From Spirochaetales bacterium (GTDB lineage: Bacteria; Spirochaetota; Spirochaetia; Sphaerochaetales; Sphaerochaetaceae), in assembly GCA_012729295.1 (NCBI GenBank), contig JAAYDK010000142.1:1-36536 (forward strand): a stretch of 36,536 bases of DNA, written 5' to 3'. The notes below the pieces were generated by a model. That model did not search any database. It was not told where the DNA came from and was given only the letters and a program-made list of their open reading frames with translations. The position numbers and the translations under genes are program-made. Below are positions 22,184 to 32,522 of this stretch, in pieces (the stretch's first letter is position 1; each line of letters begins with the position of its first letter).

Positions 22184-22256
22184 CAGGCCAGGTAGGACTC
22201 GAACCTACAACATCTGGTTTTGGAGACCAGCGCTCTGCCATTGGAGCTACTGACCT
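22184..22256 (-). tRNA. tRNA-Trp(CCA)
   Basis: Cloverleaf AGGTCAG...CTGGT-CTCCAAA-ACCAG...GTAGG-TTCGAGT-CCTAC-CTGGCCT; located between rpmG and secE. Confidence 0.95.
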
Positions 22257-22275
22257 GTACGATACTCGAACGTGT

Positions 22276-22458
22276 CTATTTGATTTTCGTCTCGCGATGA
22301 AGCGTGTGTTTGTGCTCAAACGGACAATACTTATTCAACTCGAGCTTCCCCGGAGTGTTACGACGGTTCTTCTCGGTAGTATAATTCTTCTGCTTACACT
22401 CTGTGCACTGCAATGCGATCTTTTCAACTGGACCTTTCTTCTTACTGCTGCTGGCCAT
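22276..22458 (-). CDS. rpmG: 50S ribosomal protein L33
   Basis: 60 aa from [60 protein letters not shown]. Confidence 0.95.
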   Translation of the reverse strand: MASSSKKKGPVEKIALQCTECKQKNYTTEKNRRNTPGKLELNKYCPFEHKHTLHRETKIK

Positions 22459-22513
22459 GTTTAGACTCTCCTCATGTGGATTGCTCCACGTGCTTTTCGG
22501 CACCAGATAAACA

Positions 22514-22586
22514 AGCCCTCGATCGGATTTGAACCGATGACCCCCACCTTACCATGGTGGTGCTCTACCGACTGAGCTACAAGGGC
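22514..22586 (-). tRNA. tRNA-Thr(GGT)
   Basis: Cloverleaf GCCCTTG...CCACC-ATGGTAA-GGTGG...ATCGG-TTCAAAT-CCGAT-CGAGGGC. Confidence 0.95.
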
Positions 22587-22633
22587 AAAAAAAACAACGA
22601 CCGGACACACCGAAACACCCGTGTCTTCGGTCG
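22587..22633 (-). terminator. Terminator-like hairpin plus U8 tract in the operon leader, directly upstream of tRNA-Thr
   Basis: Minus strand CGACCG-AA-GACAC-GGGTGTTTCGGT-GTGTC-CGGTCG-TTG-TTTTTTTT then tRNA-Thr. Confidence 0.6.
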
Positions 22634-22643
22634 AGCAGAAGTC

Positions 22644-22672
22644 AAAGTAGCAAATCGACACTGTTTTGTCAA
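22644..22672 (-). promoter_or_regulatory. Sigma70-type promoter of the tRNA-Thr...rpoBC operon
   Basis: Minus strand TTGACA-17 nt-TACTTT (-35 at 22672-22667, -10 at 22649-22644). Confidence 0.7.
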
Positions 22673-22791
22673 TATAGGTTATAGTTATTGCGTTAACCTT
22701 TGTTTATCGCGAGGTTGCATCGTTTAACTCTTTCGTAATACTATTCGACCGGATCATACGTTACATTTTGTCGACGTATCAAGAGGAGCAT

Positions 22792-25299
22792 ATGGAGAAC
22801 CATTCATCACATACCCGTTTTTCCCCGTCAAGTGAAGCGATCAAGATAGATTTTGCCGAACATCTGAAGTATTCGCTTGATGCAGACGAAGTACACGGCA
22901 CCGAACATACACGGTTTACCGCTTTAGCATATACCATCAGAGATCGAATCATCCACCAATGGCACCAAAGCCGTTTTGTTCAACGACAAGCCGATACAAA
23001 GCGCGTATACTATCTTTCTCTAGAATTCCTGATGGGCCGCGCAATGACGAACAATGTTGCTAATTTAGGATTGGAACGCGAAGTACGGGAGGCTCTTTCA
23101 TCACTTGGATACGCGTATGAGGAAATCATTGAAGTCGAACCCGACGCCGGTCTCGGCAATGGTGGGCTCGGCCGTCTCGCGGCTTGCTTTCTCGATTCGA
23201 TGGCTACTTTAGACATTCCAGCCTACGGCTACGGCATCCGCTACAATTACGGAATTTTTAGACAACACCTTCGAAACGGATGGCAATCGGAACAACCGGA
23301 CAACTGGTTAAGGTACGGCAATCCTTGGGAAATCCAGAGAGACGATCTGCGTTTTACCGTTAACTTCGGCGGGGAAGTCAACGTATTCCGCCAGCACGGT
23401 AAGGACGTTTTTAAGTGGACCGGTGCGGAACAGGTACTTGGAACCGCATACGATATGCCGATAGTCGGGTATGGAGGTACCACGGTTAATACGTTACGAC
23501 TTTGGAGTGCGAAAGCTACTGAAGAGTTCAATTTTCAAGAATTCAACGAAGGTGATTACGTCGAAGCCGTCCGTTCCCGTATCTTGGCTGAGAATCTGAG
23601 CCAAGTTCTTTACCCGAATGACACGCTTTATATGGGCAAGGAACTCAGGTTAAAGCAACAGTACTTCTTCGTTGCCTGCTCGTTGGCAGATATCGTACGA
23701 CGCTTCAAGCGCCAGAATGCGCCGTGGTCCAAATTTCCTTCTGCTGCGGCGATTCAGCTTAACGACACGCATCCTTCGCTCGCGATTCCGGAACTTATGC
23801 GCATTCTAGTCGACGAAGAAGACCTCGAATGGGACGAGGCATGGAATATCACCATCAATACCATGGGTTATACAAACCATACCCTCATGCCCGAAGCATT
23901 GGAAAAATGGCCGGTTCCCATGCTCAGTTCAATTCTTCCGCGACATATGCAGATTATTTATGAAATAAATCATCGATTTCTGCAAAAAGCGGTTTCGTTT
24001 TTCCCGCTTCAGCCGGAGGCACTTAGAAAGCTCAGCATAATCGAAGAAAGTAATCCGAAACAGGTCAGAATGGCAAATCTCTCGATTATCGGAACCCATT
24101 CGACCAATGGAGTTGCAGCTTTGCATTCAAGATTACTGAAAGAACGAATGTTCCCCGAATTCGCAACTGTTTTTCCACAAAAATTCAACAATAAGACAAA
24201 CGGAATTACTCAGCGAAGGTGGCTTTTGAACGCCAACTTCCCACTTGCCGAGAAAATTACATCGGCAATCGGCGATGCTTGGATTACCGATTATCAGCGA
24301 ATCGCAGATTTGGAGCCATTTTCCGAAGACAGCGCATTCCGTAAAGAATTTATCGCTATCAAGCGTAAGGCAAAAGTGGAAGCCCAGTCGTTCATCAGAC
24401 AAGACTGCGGGATACAGCTAAATCCCGATACCCTGTTCGATACGCAAGTAAAGCGAATCCACGAGTATAAACGACAGTTACTCAATGCTCTTCACATCGT
24501 CATGCTTTATCAGAGATTGAAGGAAGGAAAACTGCAGGATTTCCCCCCCACAACATTCCTATTTGGAGGAAAAGCCGCTCCCGGGTACGTGAATGCAAAG
24601 CTCATCATAAAATTTATCAATAATATTGCAAAAGTTATCAATAGCGATCCTGCTGCAAAAGATTTGCTTCAAGTCCATTTTCTTCCCGACTATCGTGTGA
24701 CGATGGCTGAAAAGCTGATTGCCGCTACAGACTTATCGGAACAGATTTCGACTGCCGGATTTGAGGCCTCGGGTACGGGTAATATGAAATTCATGTGCAA
24801 TGGGGCCCTCACCATCGGTACGATGGACGGGGCTACCATCGAAATGGCCGAAGAAGCCGGTGAAGAAAACATGTTTATCTTCGGCCACAAGGCAGAGGAA
24901 ATCGAAGCGATGCGGCCATCGTATGATCCATATGATTGGGTATTGCGCGATCATGCAATCAAAAACGCCGTAGACTTGATATTCTCCGGATTCTTTAATG
25001 TTTCGGAACCACATATTTTTGAACCGCTCAGACAAGCTTTGTTCGATCAGGGTGACCGATACTTTCATTTTGCAGATTTGAGATCGTATGCCGACATGCA
25101 TGATCAAGCATCCTTCTTATACTACAACAACATCGACGAATGGGCACGAAAGGCAATCGTCAACATCGCACGCTCAGGCAAATTCAGTTCGGACCGGACA
25201 ATTTTGGAGTATGCAACGGGGATTTGGCATGTAAAGCGCTGCCCGATTGAAAAAGACCAATCGGCTCATTCAACAATGCGAACTGCAAGAAAGAGGTAG
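22792..25299 (+). CDS. glgP: Glycogen/starch/alpha-glucan phosphorylase
   Basis: Glycosyltransferase family 35: EPDAGLGNGGLGRLAACFLDSMATL, PLP motif EASGTGNMKFMCNGALTIGTMDGATIEM; AGAGGAG SD before ATG 22792. Confidence 0.97.
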   Translation: MENHSSHTRFSPSSEAIKIDFAEHLKYSLDADEVHGTEHTRFTALAYTIRDRIIHQWHQSRFVQRQADTKRVYYLSLEFLMGRAMTNNVANLGLEREVREALSSLGYAYEEIIEVEPDAGLGNGGLGRLAACFLDSMATLDIPAYGYGIRYNYGIFRQHLRNGWQSEQPDNWLRYGNPWEIQRDDLRFTVNFGGEVNVFRQHGKDVFKWTGAEQVLGTAYDMPIVGYGGTTVNTLRLWSAKATEEFNFQEFNEGDYVEAVRSRILAENLSQVLYPNDTLYMGKELRLKQQYFFVACSLADIVRRFKRQNAPWSKFPSAAAIQLNDTHPSLAIPELMRILVDEEDLEWDEAWNITINTMGYTNHTLMPEALEKWPVPMLSSILPRHMQIIYEINHRFLQKAVSFFPLQPEALRKLSIIEESNPKQVRMANLSIIGTHSTNGVAALHSRLLKERMFPEFATVFPQKFNNKTNGITQRRWLLNANFPLAEKITSAIGDAWITDYQRIADLEPFSEDSAFRKEFIAIKRKAKVEAQSFIRQDCGIQLNPDTLFDTQVKRIHEYKRQLLNALHIVMLYQRLKEGKLQDFPPTTFLFGGKAAPGYVNAKLIIKFINNIAKVINSDPAAKDLLQVHFLPDYRVTMAEKLIAATDLSEQISTAGFEASGTGNMKFMCNGALTIGTMDGATIEMAEEAGEENMFIFGHKAEEIEAMRPSYDPYDWVLRDHAIKNAVDLIFSGFFNVSEPHIFEPLRQALFDQGDRYFHFADLRSYADMHDQASFLYYNNIDEWARKAIVNIARSGKFSSDRTILEYATGIWHVKRCPIEKDQSAHSTMRTARKR

Positions 25300-25303
25300 C
25301 AGT

Positions 25304-25331
25304 AAAAACGTCGTCGAGAGACGGCGTTTTT
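25304..25331. terminator. Bidirectional terminator between convergent glgP and DUF554 gene
   Basis: AAAAACGTCGTC-GAGA-GACGGCGTTTTT, 12-bp stem with one G-T pair, T-run on both strands. Confidence 0.85.
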
Positions 25332-25333
25332 GC

Positions 25334-26047
25334 TTATGGAAGGAATTGGGACAACCATGAACCGAATTTTGAAAATACAGGGGCAAAAAGAAGAGCGGGT
25401 AAAAAATTGGCCGTTTTAAATTCCTTTACCTTAAGTAAGGATAAACCGATCATCAACAGCAGTATTCCGCCAGCGGCGGTTAGCTCGGCAAGGCCTGCTT
25501 CGCCGAGCAACGGCGAAATCCAAGAACCTGCCAGAGTGAAGAAGCCTTGATAGACGAGTATGACAATAGCAGATCCGAATACCCCGGGACCGTATGCAGC
25601 GGCAAATATGATCGCCATGCATCCGTCCATCACCGATTTAATGAGTATGAGATCATACTCGCCCTTCGTCCCTGCAGCAATCGAACCGACAATAGACATT
25701 GCTCCAGAACAAAATAATATTGAAGAGTTTAGAAATCCTCTTGCGAACATCGAACCAGATTCAGGTGTGATGGATTCTGTCCGTTTGCGTTCAAACAGCG
25801 AACCGAGTTTGAGAATAGCCTCTTCGATGCCAATCAGATAGCCGAGCAATCCTCCGGCGACGATTGAGAAAATCAATACGAGATAACTTTTAGTTTGCAA
25901 AGCCATCTGAATTCCGATGACAATCGTCACCAGACCCGATGCGGTAAAAACGACCTGCTTGAACTGATCTTTGAGTTTTGCTCCGATTAATAATCCGAGC
26001 GTTGTTCCAATCAGTACCGCTATGCTGTTTATATACGTGGCAATCAT
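25334..26047 (-). CDS. DUF554 family integral membrane protein
   Basis: 237 aa polytopic; MIATYINSIAVLIGTTLGLLIGAKL...GGLLGYLIGIEEAILKLG typical of DUF554. Confidence 0.88.
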   Translation of the reverse strand: MIATYINSIAVLIGTTLGLLIGAKLKDQFKQVVFTASGLVTIVIGIQMALQTKSYLVLIFSIVAGGLLGYLIGIEEAILKLGSLFERKRTESITPESGSMFARGFLNSSILFCSGAMSIVGSIAAGTKGEYDLILIKSVMDGCMAIIFAAAYGPGVFGSAIVILVYQGFFTLAGSWISPLLGEAGLAELTAAGGILLLMIGLSLLKVKEFKTANFLPALLFAPVFSKFGSWLSQFLP

Positions 26048-26054
26048 GACAGCG

Positions 26055-26084
26055 AGTATAATCGCATTGCCAGCATTATTTCAA
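26055..26084 (-). promoter_or_regulatory. Candidate promoter of the DUF554 gene
   Basis: Minus strand TTGAAA-18 nt-TATACT; predicted TSS falls at about the start codon. Confidence 0.5.
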
Positions 26085-26104
26085 TCATGGTACTCTTGCG
26101 GTAT

Positions 26105-26695
26105 ATGGAATGTATCATTTTAGCTGCCGGATTGGCTAACCGAATGTCGAATCAGGTCAAGCTACTGTTGCCTTATGAGGGAAAGCCGCTAATCGTTCAT
26201 GCGGTGCGTGCTGCCCTCGACGCAGTAGACCGAGTTGTGGTCGTTACCGGCTTTCACGCCGAAGCAGTAGTCGAAGCGCTTCGCACACTGCTGTCGCAAC
26301 ACCTTAGCATTGTCTATAACGAACAATTTCACTTAGGTCAATTTGCTTCCACTCAGGTGGGAGTTCGTGAGATTTCTCCTGATACCGATTTTTTTATCTC
26401 GATGGCCGACCTACCGCTGATCCGTTCCGACCATTATCGGCTATTGATTCCAATGCTCGAGACACACGACGCGATACGTCCGTATGTCGGTCTTACACCG
26501 GGTCATCCGGTATTGCATCATCGTCGTCTGAGAGAAGAGATTCTTCGTCTGCCATCCTCATCGAGCATGAATACGTTCCTGAATCAAAAGGATGTAATCC
26601 GATACGATGCCGATGATCCTGCATGGATCACCGACATCGATACCAAAGAAGATTACCTGCATATCATCGGTCCGATCTCGCCTTCCGTGACATGA
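26105..26695 (+). CDS. MobA-like nucleotidyltransferase (molybdopterin cytidylyl-/NTP-transferase family)
   Basis: [30 protein letters not shown]...[13 protein letters not shown] track start 26087 is an alternative. Confidence 0.85.
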   Translation: MECIILAAGLANRMSNQVKLLLPYEGKPLIVHAVRAALDAVDRVVVVTGFHAEAVVEALRTLLSQHLSIVYNEQFHLGQFASTQVGVREISPDTDFFISMADLPLIRSDHYRLLIPMLETHDAIRPYVGLTPGHPVLHHRRLREEILRLPSSSSMNTFLNQKDVIRYDADDPAWITDIDTKEDYLHIIGPISPSVT

Positions 26696-29258
26696 CAATC
26701 TCGTCGTTATGTGCGGTTAAAACAATCGAATCACCTTCGGCAAACTGTCCGGCCAAGATCATTTTAGCCAATGGATTTTCAACGAGGTTCTGAATAGTCC
26801 TCTTAATCGGCCTCGCGCCAAATTCCGGTGTATAGCCTTTTTCAGCGATTAGTGAAGATGCTTTCTCATCATAATCGAGCGTAAGATTTCGTTTTGCCAG
26901 TCGCTGTGCGAGCAGAGCCATTTGCAACTTTACGATTTGGGCAATCTGTTCTTTCCCGAGTCGCCTGAATACGATCAACTCATCGATTCTATTGATGAAT
27001 TCGGGGCGAAACGAAGCTTTTACGATAGATTCTACTGCAGCCTTCGCCGCCTGTTCATCCGGAGTATGCAGCAGCTCGTTACTTCCGAGGTTGCTCGTCA
27101 TGATTACAATAGTATTGGTAAAATCGACAACCCTACCCTGACCGTCTGTCAAACGCCCGTCGTCGAGCAGCTGGAGCAATACGTTAAAAACTTCCGGATG
27201 GGCTTTCTCGATTTCGTCGAAAAGAATGACTGAATACGGTCTGCGGCGAACGACTTCGGTCAATTGGCCGCCCTGATCGTAGCCTACATAACCAGGAGGA
27301 GCTCCAATCAGTCGGCTGACTGAGAATTTCTCCATATATTCGCTCATATCGATTCGCGTCAGAGCCTTTTCGTCATCGAAGAGGAATGAAGCCAGTACTT
27401 TAGCCAGCTCGGTTTTGCCTACTCCGGTAGGACCGGCAAATAAAAACGATCCCAACGGTCTTCGTTCATCTCCGATTCCGGTCTTATTGCGTCTGATGGC
27501 ATTGCTTACAGCTACAACGGCTTCGTTTTGCCCTATGACTCGTTCGGAAAGGATTTTTTCCAAATTCACATATTTTTCCATCTCCGAAGAAAGCATCTTG
27601 GCTACCGGGATGCCTGTCCAGTTGGAAACGATTCGCGCAATGTCGTCATCCGAGACTTCTTCACGCAACAATGGAGATCCGCTTTGCTGGAGATTGTTCA
27701 GCTGAGTCGTACCGGTTTCGATGTCTTTCATTAAAGAAGGAATCAAACCGTGTTTGATTTCGGCAGCACGTGCAAGATTTCCCTGCCTCTCTGCCTGGAC
27801 TTCCTCTTGTTTCAGTTGTTCGAGCTTCGCCTTTTTCTCACGAATCGTTGCAATTGCCTGTTTTTCATTCATCCAGCGCAGGTGCAATGCATCACGTTGG
27901 GTCTGCAAATCAGAGAGCTCAGACTGGATTTTCTCCATGCGTTTTATCGAAGCTTTGTCTGTCTCCCTACCTAATGCCTGCCGTTCGATATTCAGTTGGA
28001 GAATCTTGCGTTCGATTTGATCGAGCTCGACCGGCTGGCTTTCGATTTCCATCTTCAGCTGGCTGGCAGCCTCATCTACAAGGTCGATTGCCTTATCCGG
28101 CAGGAACCGGGCGGTTATATAGCGATCAGATAATAAGGCAGCAGCAACGAGCGCTTCATCCTTAATCCGCACGCCGTGGTGGACTTCGTAACGTTCCTTA
28201 AGGCCGCGTAATATCGCAATCGTATCCTCAACTGACGGTTCTTTTGTATACACCGGTTGGAATCGTCGTTCAAGCGCTTTATCGCTCTCGATATGCTTGC
28301 GGTATTCGTCCAGCGTCGTCGCACCTACTGCCCGTAGCTCTCCGCGTGCCAATGCAGGTTTCAAGAGATTCGAGGCATCGGTCGAGCCTTCGGCTGCACC
28401 GGCACCGACAAGAGTATGCAATTCGTCGATAAATAAGATGACAGACCCTTCGGAGCTAACAATTTCGTTGATGACAGCCTTCAAACGTTCTTCGAATTCA
28501 CCTCGAAATTTTGCTCCGGCAATCAATGCTCCGAGATCCAGCGCCAGTAATCTCTTATCCTTGAGAGAATCGGGAACGTCGCCTGCAACGATTCGCTGGG
28601 CAAGTCCTTCTACGATTGCTGTCTTGCCCACTCCCGGTTCTCCGATAAGTACCGGATTATTTTTTGTTCTCCGTGACAAAACCTGCATGACACGCCGAAT
28701 TTCATCGTCACGACCGATGACAGGATCGAGTTTTTGCGATCGTGCCAAAGCCGTCATGTCCTTACAATATTTCTCCAAAGACTGGTAGCGGCCTTCCGGA
28801 TTTTCATCGGTAACGCGCTGATTACCGCGCACCAGCTGAAGTGCCTTAAGGACATTATCCTTATTGATTCCCAAGGAACGCAACTGACGGCTCAACGGAC
28901 AGTCGTCTGCTAATACTGATAACAGATAATGCTCCGCACTAATGTACTCGTCTTTAAACAAAGAAGCCTGTTTTTCTGCTGCATACAATTGTTCTGCAAG
29001 CTTTGGAGCGAGCGAACTCTGCCCAGATTGCCCGTATGTCTTCGGCATTCTCTCTACGAGTTTGACGACTTCATTCTCGAGCTGGCTTCTAGGGATTCCG
29101 AGGCGGTCGAATAAAGGACCGAACAAACCGTCTTCCTGTTGTAAAAGCGTAAGAAACAGGTGTTCGCTTTCAATCTGCGGATTATGATATTCGCGCGCAA
29201 GAGAATCAGCGCTCTGGATTCCTTCGCGCAATTTAATGGTCATCTTGTCGAAATTCAT
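26664..29258 (-). CDS. clpB: ATP-dependent chaperone ClpB
   Basis: 864 aa, two AAA+ domains ([18 protein letters not shown]), middle coiled coil, N-domain. Confidence 0.97.
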   Translation of the reverse strand: MNFDKMTIKLREGIQSADSLAREYHNPQIESEHLFLTLLQQEDGLFGPLFDRLGIPRSQLENEVVKLVERMPKTYGQSGQSSLAPKLAEQLYAAEKQASLFKDEYISAEHYLLSVLADDCPLSRQLRSLGINKDNVLKALQLVRGNQRVTDENPEGRYQSLEKYCKDMTALARSQKLDPVIGRDDEIRRVMQVLSRRTKNNPVLIGEPGVGKTAIVEGLAQRIVAGDVPDSLKDKRLLALDLGALIAGAKFRGEFEERLKAVINEIVSSEGSVILFIDELHTLVGAGAAEGSTDASNLLKPALARGELRAVGATTLDEYRKHIESDKALERRFQPVYTKEPSVEDTIAILRGLKERYEVHHGVRIKDEALVAAALLSDRYITARFLPDKAIDLVDEAASQLKMEIESQPVELDQIERKILQLNIERQALGRETDKASIKRMEKIQSELSDLQTQRDALHLRWMNEKQAIATIREKKAKLEQLKQEEVQAERQGNLARAAEIKHGLIPSLMKDIETGTTQLNNLQQSGSPLLREEVSDDDIARIVSNWTGIPVAKMLSSEMEKYVNLEKILSERVIGQNEAVVAVSNAIRRNKTGIGDERRPLGSFLFAGPTGVGKTELAKVLASFLFDDEKALTRIDMSEYMEKFSVSRLIGAPPGYVGYDQGGQLTEVVRRRPYSVILFDEIEKAHPEVFNVLLQLLDDGRLTDGQGRVVDFTNTIVIMTSNLGSNELLHTPDEQAAKAAVESIVKASFRPEFINRIDELIVFRRLGKEQIAQIVKLQMALLAQRLAKRNLTLDYDEKASSLIAEKGYTPEFGARPIKRTIQNLVENPLAKMILAGQFAEGDSIVLTAHNDEIVMSRKARSDR

Positions 29259-29346
29259 TGATCAACCCTCACAAGTAGTATGATCGGCACGCAAAGAGAA
29301 TATACCCAATTAAAGAGGCAGGCGGCAAATGAGTTGGATACTTCGG

Positions 29347-29961
29347 TCAGGCAAGTTGGGTATGGGTTGTCGGTTCGAGCAACGTCATGTAGTTTGCCAC
29401 GACCTCTTTTGCTCCCACCGCATCGAAGGCATCAAGAAATGCCAGTTGGAAGCAGAACGACTCCAGTAGAATCACCAGATGTTGCGTAATCTTATTGATG
29501 TCGCAAGAGCGAACCTGTCCATTACTGATGCCGATTCGCAATAGGCGTTTGAAGAGAATATGTAGTTTCGCAGTCCTTCGAAAGATGATGTCTGAGAAAT
29601 CCATACCCTCTTTCTTAAGCTGGAGCATAACATCCATAAGCGAGGTTAGCTCATTTCGATACTGCTTAGACATATCGATGATATCGTTACAGATGGTGTT
29701 GATGCGGATAAGTACCGAATCCGCCGTATTCCAGGCATAATCGGCATACTTGGCAAACATTCTGCCGGTGACTAATTTTACAGCGTAGTAATAGATCTGT
29801 TCTTTGTCCTTAAAGTACTGGTAGATGGTCGGTCTTGAAATCCCGCATTCTGTAGCTATGAGCGAAAGGTTCGAGTCCCGGTAGCCTTCACGGGCGAATA
29901 CCTTCAGCGCTGTTTGGAGAATTTTTACTTTTCTTTCTTCATGATCTATCTTTTTTGGCAT
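29347..29961 (-). CDS. TetR/AcrR family transcriptional regulator
   Basis: 204 aa; N-terminal HTH KILQTALKVFAREGYRDSNLSLIATECGISRPTIYQYFKDKEQIYYYAV. Confidence 0.93.
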   Translation of the reverse strand: MPKKIDHEERKVKILQTALKVFAREGYRDSNLSLIATECGISRPTIYQYFKDKEQIYYYAVKLVTGRMFAKYADYAWNTADSVLIRINTICNDIIDMSKQYRNELTSLMDVMLQLKKEGMDFSDIIFRRTAKLHILFKRLLRIGISNGQVRSCDINKITQHLVILLESFCFQLAFLDAFDAVGAKEVVANYMTLLEPTTHTQLA

Positions 29962-30005
29962 ACTCTCTGTCGGCGACCTCTCGAATCGTTCTTATATGTG
30001 CTACA

Positions 30006-30036
30006 CTATAGCATGAATACGTCAAATACGCTATAG
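30006..30036. promoter_or_regulatory. Inverted repeat in the tetR / M20 divergent region (candidate operator)
   Basis: CTATAGC-17 nt-GCTATAG. Confidence 0.45.
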
Positions 30037-30068
30037 AATTACGCAATAAGGAAAAAGGAGCGCATTTC

Positions 30069-31526
30069 ATGATAGTCGGATGGATAGTTCTGTTAGTCGG
30101 TCTGCTGACGGTATCAGTGGTAGTAGTTGCTCTCATAAGAACGGCGATTGCTAAAAGCAAGCACAATAAATTTTTTGAATCAAAAAATTTACCAAAGATT
30201 ACAGTTGATCGTGAAGTAGCCAAAGTACATCTGGCTGAAGCAATCGCCTGTAAAACAATCGGGGGCCGAGATTGGGCTATGGTCGATACTGGTGAATTCA
30301 CCCGATTCAGGAATGTTCTTAGAGATGCGTACCCGCTAATACATTCCAAACTAACTGTTCGACAGATCTCAGCTGACAATCTTGTATTCGTATGGGAAGG
30401 AAGCGACACTCATGCCGAACCTGTTTTATTTTGCGCTCATCAAGACGTGGTTCCTGCGGTGGAAGAACAATGGACTCACAGTCCCTTCGGAAAAGACATT
30501 TCGGACGGGTATGTATGGGGTCGGGGTAGTTTTGATATGAAGGGGCAATTGATCGCCATGCTTGAGGCAGTCGAGCAATCGCTGAAAGAAGGTGTTATCA
30601 TTCAAAGATCGCTGTGGATTGCACTCGGGTGCGATGAGGAAATCCGTGGTGAGAATGGTGCGAAGATTATTGCGCAAACATTGTTTGATGAGCATCGCAG
30701 ATTTGCGTTTGTATTCGACGAAGGCGGGGCTGTAGCCAAAGGCTTTTTTTCGATGCTCACCCAACCGGTAGCCGTAGTAGGGATGGCGGAGAAGTCTTAT
30801 GCCGATGTACGACTGACCTACCGCGGTCACGGTGGACATTCCAGTACCCCCGAGCATCCTACTCCGGTTGCCCGCCTTGCCCGCGCAATCCATCGTATCG
30901 AACAAAAGCGCCGACCAGCACGGTTCATCGCTCCAATCAAGGCCATGATGCACTCTCTGGCTCTCGAAAGTCCGCTACCGATAGCAACAGTCCTGTACAA
31001 TCCAAATTTGTTCAAACCTCTTATCGTTTCGTTATTTTCCAAAAATTCGACGATGAATGCGTTGATTCGGGACACACTGGCGGCCACTATGGTGCACGGC
31101 AGCGATGCTCCGAATGTAATCGGTGCAGTAGCGACAGCGAATATTAATATCAGAATGTTGTGCGATACACAGCTGGAAGAATTGATCGATTGGATGAAAA
31201 GGGTCATGAAAGACGAGCAGATAGAGGTAGCGGTCGCCTCTTCTAGCCCTGCTTCAAAAGCAACCGATTCGAAACACCCGAATATCGAACCGTTCTTCTG
31301 CGCCATTCGCGAGACGTTTAGCGATGCGGTGGTGTGTCCATACATCATGACCGGCGGCTCTGATGGATTATGGTACGAACAGGTCTCCGATTGTGTCGTA
31401 AGATTCTCCCCGTTCGTTATGGATAAGAACGAACTAGGAAGAATGCACGCCAACGACGAACGACTGTCGATAGACAATCTGGCAAAGGGTATCGAATTCT
31501 ATCGGAGACTCATCGTACGATTATAA
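30069..31526 (+). CDS. M20 family metallopeptidase (PM20D1/CPS1-like) with N-terminal membrane anchor
   Basis: 485 aa; N-terminal TM helix, FCAHQDVVPAV, WGRGSFDMKGQL, GCDEEIRGENGA, GGSDGLWYEQ. Confidence 0.9.
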   Translation: MIVGWIVLLVGLLTVSVVVVALIRTAIAKSKHNKFFESKNLPKITVDREVAKVHLAEAIACKTIGGRDWAMVDTGEFTRFRNVLRDAYPLIHSKLTVRQISADNLVFVWEGSDTHAEPVLFCAHQDVVPAVEEQWTHSPFGKDISDGYVWGRGSFDMKGQLIAMLEAVEQSLKEGVIIQRSLWIALGCDEEIRGENGAKIIAQTLFDEHRRFAFVFDEGGAVAKGFFSMLTQPVAVVGMAEKSYADVRLTYRGHGGHSSTPEHPTPVARLARAIHRIEQKRRPARFIAPIKAMMHSLALESPLPIATVLYNPNLFKPLIVSLFSKNSTMNALIRDTLAATMVHGSDAPNVIGAVATANINIRMLCDTQLEELIDWMKRVMKDEQIEVAVASSSPASKATDSKHPNIEPFFCAIRETFSDAVVCPYIMTGGSDGLWYEQVSDCVVRFSPFVMDKNELGRMHANDERLSIDNLAKGIEFYRRLIVRL

Positions 31527-32522
31527 TCAGATTTCAAAGGGGCACAGCGTCGCAACAAGAACAGCCTTGATGGTGTGCATACGGTTTTCGGCTTCATCGA
31601 AAACCACCGAATGTTTGCTTCTAAAAACTTCGTCGGTCACTTCCATCTCTTTCAAACCGAAACGCTGGTACACATCGGCCGCTATTGCAGTGTTTGTGTC
31701 ATGGAAGCTTGGCAGGCAATGTTCAAAAATCACCTCGGGATTACCAGATGCTTTTACCAGATCCATGGTAACACGGTAGGGCTCAAGCAATTGTATCCTT
31801 TCGGCTGTTTTCGCTTCCTCTCCCATCGATACCCAGACATCGGTATAGATGATATCGGCGTCTTTAACAGCTTCAAAAGGATCGACTGTACATCGAATAT
31901 CGCTATGAGTATCGCTTGATATTGTGGCGAGTTCGGCAAGAAATTCAGAAGGGATAGTAAGCTCTTTAGGCGATGCAACCGTACATGCCATACCGACTTT
32001 TGCAGCACCGATCATCAATGCTTTCGCAACATTGTTGCGTCCATCGCCGATATAAACGAGCTTCATTTTATGTAACGGTTTGTCGATATGCTCCATAGCT
32101 GTCATAAAATCGGCGAGTACCTGTGTCGGATGATCGTCGTCGGTCAATCCGTTATAAACAGGAACACCCGAATAGGCAGCCAAATCTTCCACGAGCTTTT
32201 GGTCGGATCCTCGATATTCGATTGCGTCATAATATCGCCCGAGTACTTTTGCGGTATCTTCGATCGACTCTTTTTTTCCCATCTGGCTGTTGGTAAGGAA
32301 CGTTACCTGGGCTCCTTCATCGAAAGCAGCTACCTCAAACGCACAGCGCGTTCTTGTCGAGGTCTTGTCGAAGATTAACACGATGTTTTTGCCTGCCAGC
32401 AGAAGGTCTCGGCGGCCGTTACGCTTTTTGTCCTTGAGTCTAATTGCCAAATCGAGCAGATGTAGTATCTCCTCGGTTGAAAAATCTTTCAGCGTTAGTA
32501 GGCTCTTCCCGGTCATGTTCAT
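31527..32522 (-). CDS. argF: Ornithine carbamoyltransferase
   Basis: 331 aa; [19 protein letters not shown] and [10 protein letters not shown] motifs; AGGAGG SD 7 nt upstream (argF vs arcB role unresolved). Confidence 0.9.
   Translation of the reverse strand: MNMTGKSLLTLKDFSTEEILHLLDLAIRLKDKKRNGRRDLLLAGKNIVLIFDKTSTRTRCAFEVAAFDEGAQVTFLTNSQMGKKESIEDTAKVLGRYYDAIEYRGSDQKLVEDLAAYSGVPVYNGLTDDDHPTQVLADFMTAMEHIDKPLHKMKLVYIGDGRNNVAKALMIGAAKVGMACTVASPKELTIPSEFLAELATISSDTHSDIRCTVDPFEAVKDADIIYTDVWVSMGEEAKTAERIQLLEPYRVTMDLVKASGNPEVIFEHCLPSFHDTNTAIAADVYQRFGLKEMEVTDEVFRSKHSVVFDEAENRMHTIKAVLVATLCPFEI

Noticed and set aside
22676-22699. AGGTTA...TAACCT dyad between the tRNA-Thr and glgP divergent promoters
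   Set aside because: Only 6 bp arms with a 12-nt spacer; too weak to call an operator
29259-29346. CIRCE or other heat-shock operator upstream of clpB
   Set aside because: No TTAGCACTC-N9-GAGTGCTAA match found; only a weak TTGCCG-18-TATATT promoter-like sequence
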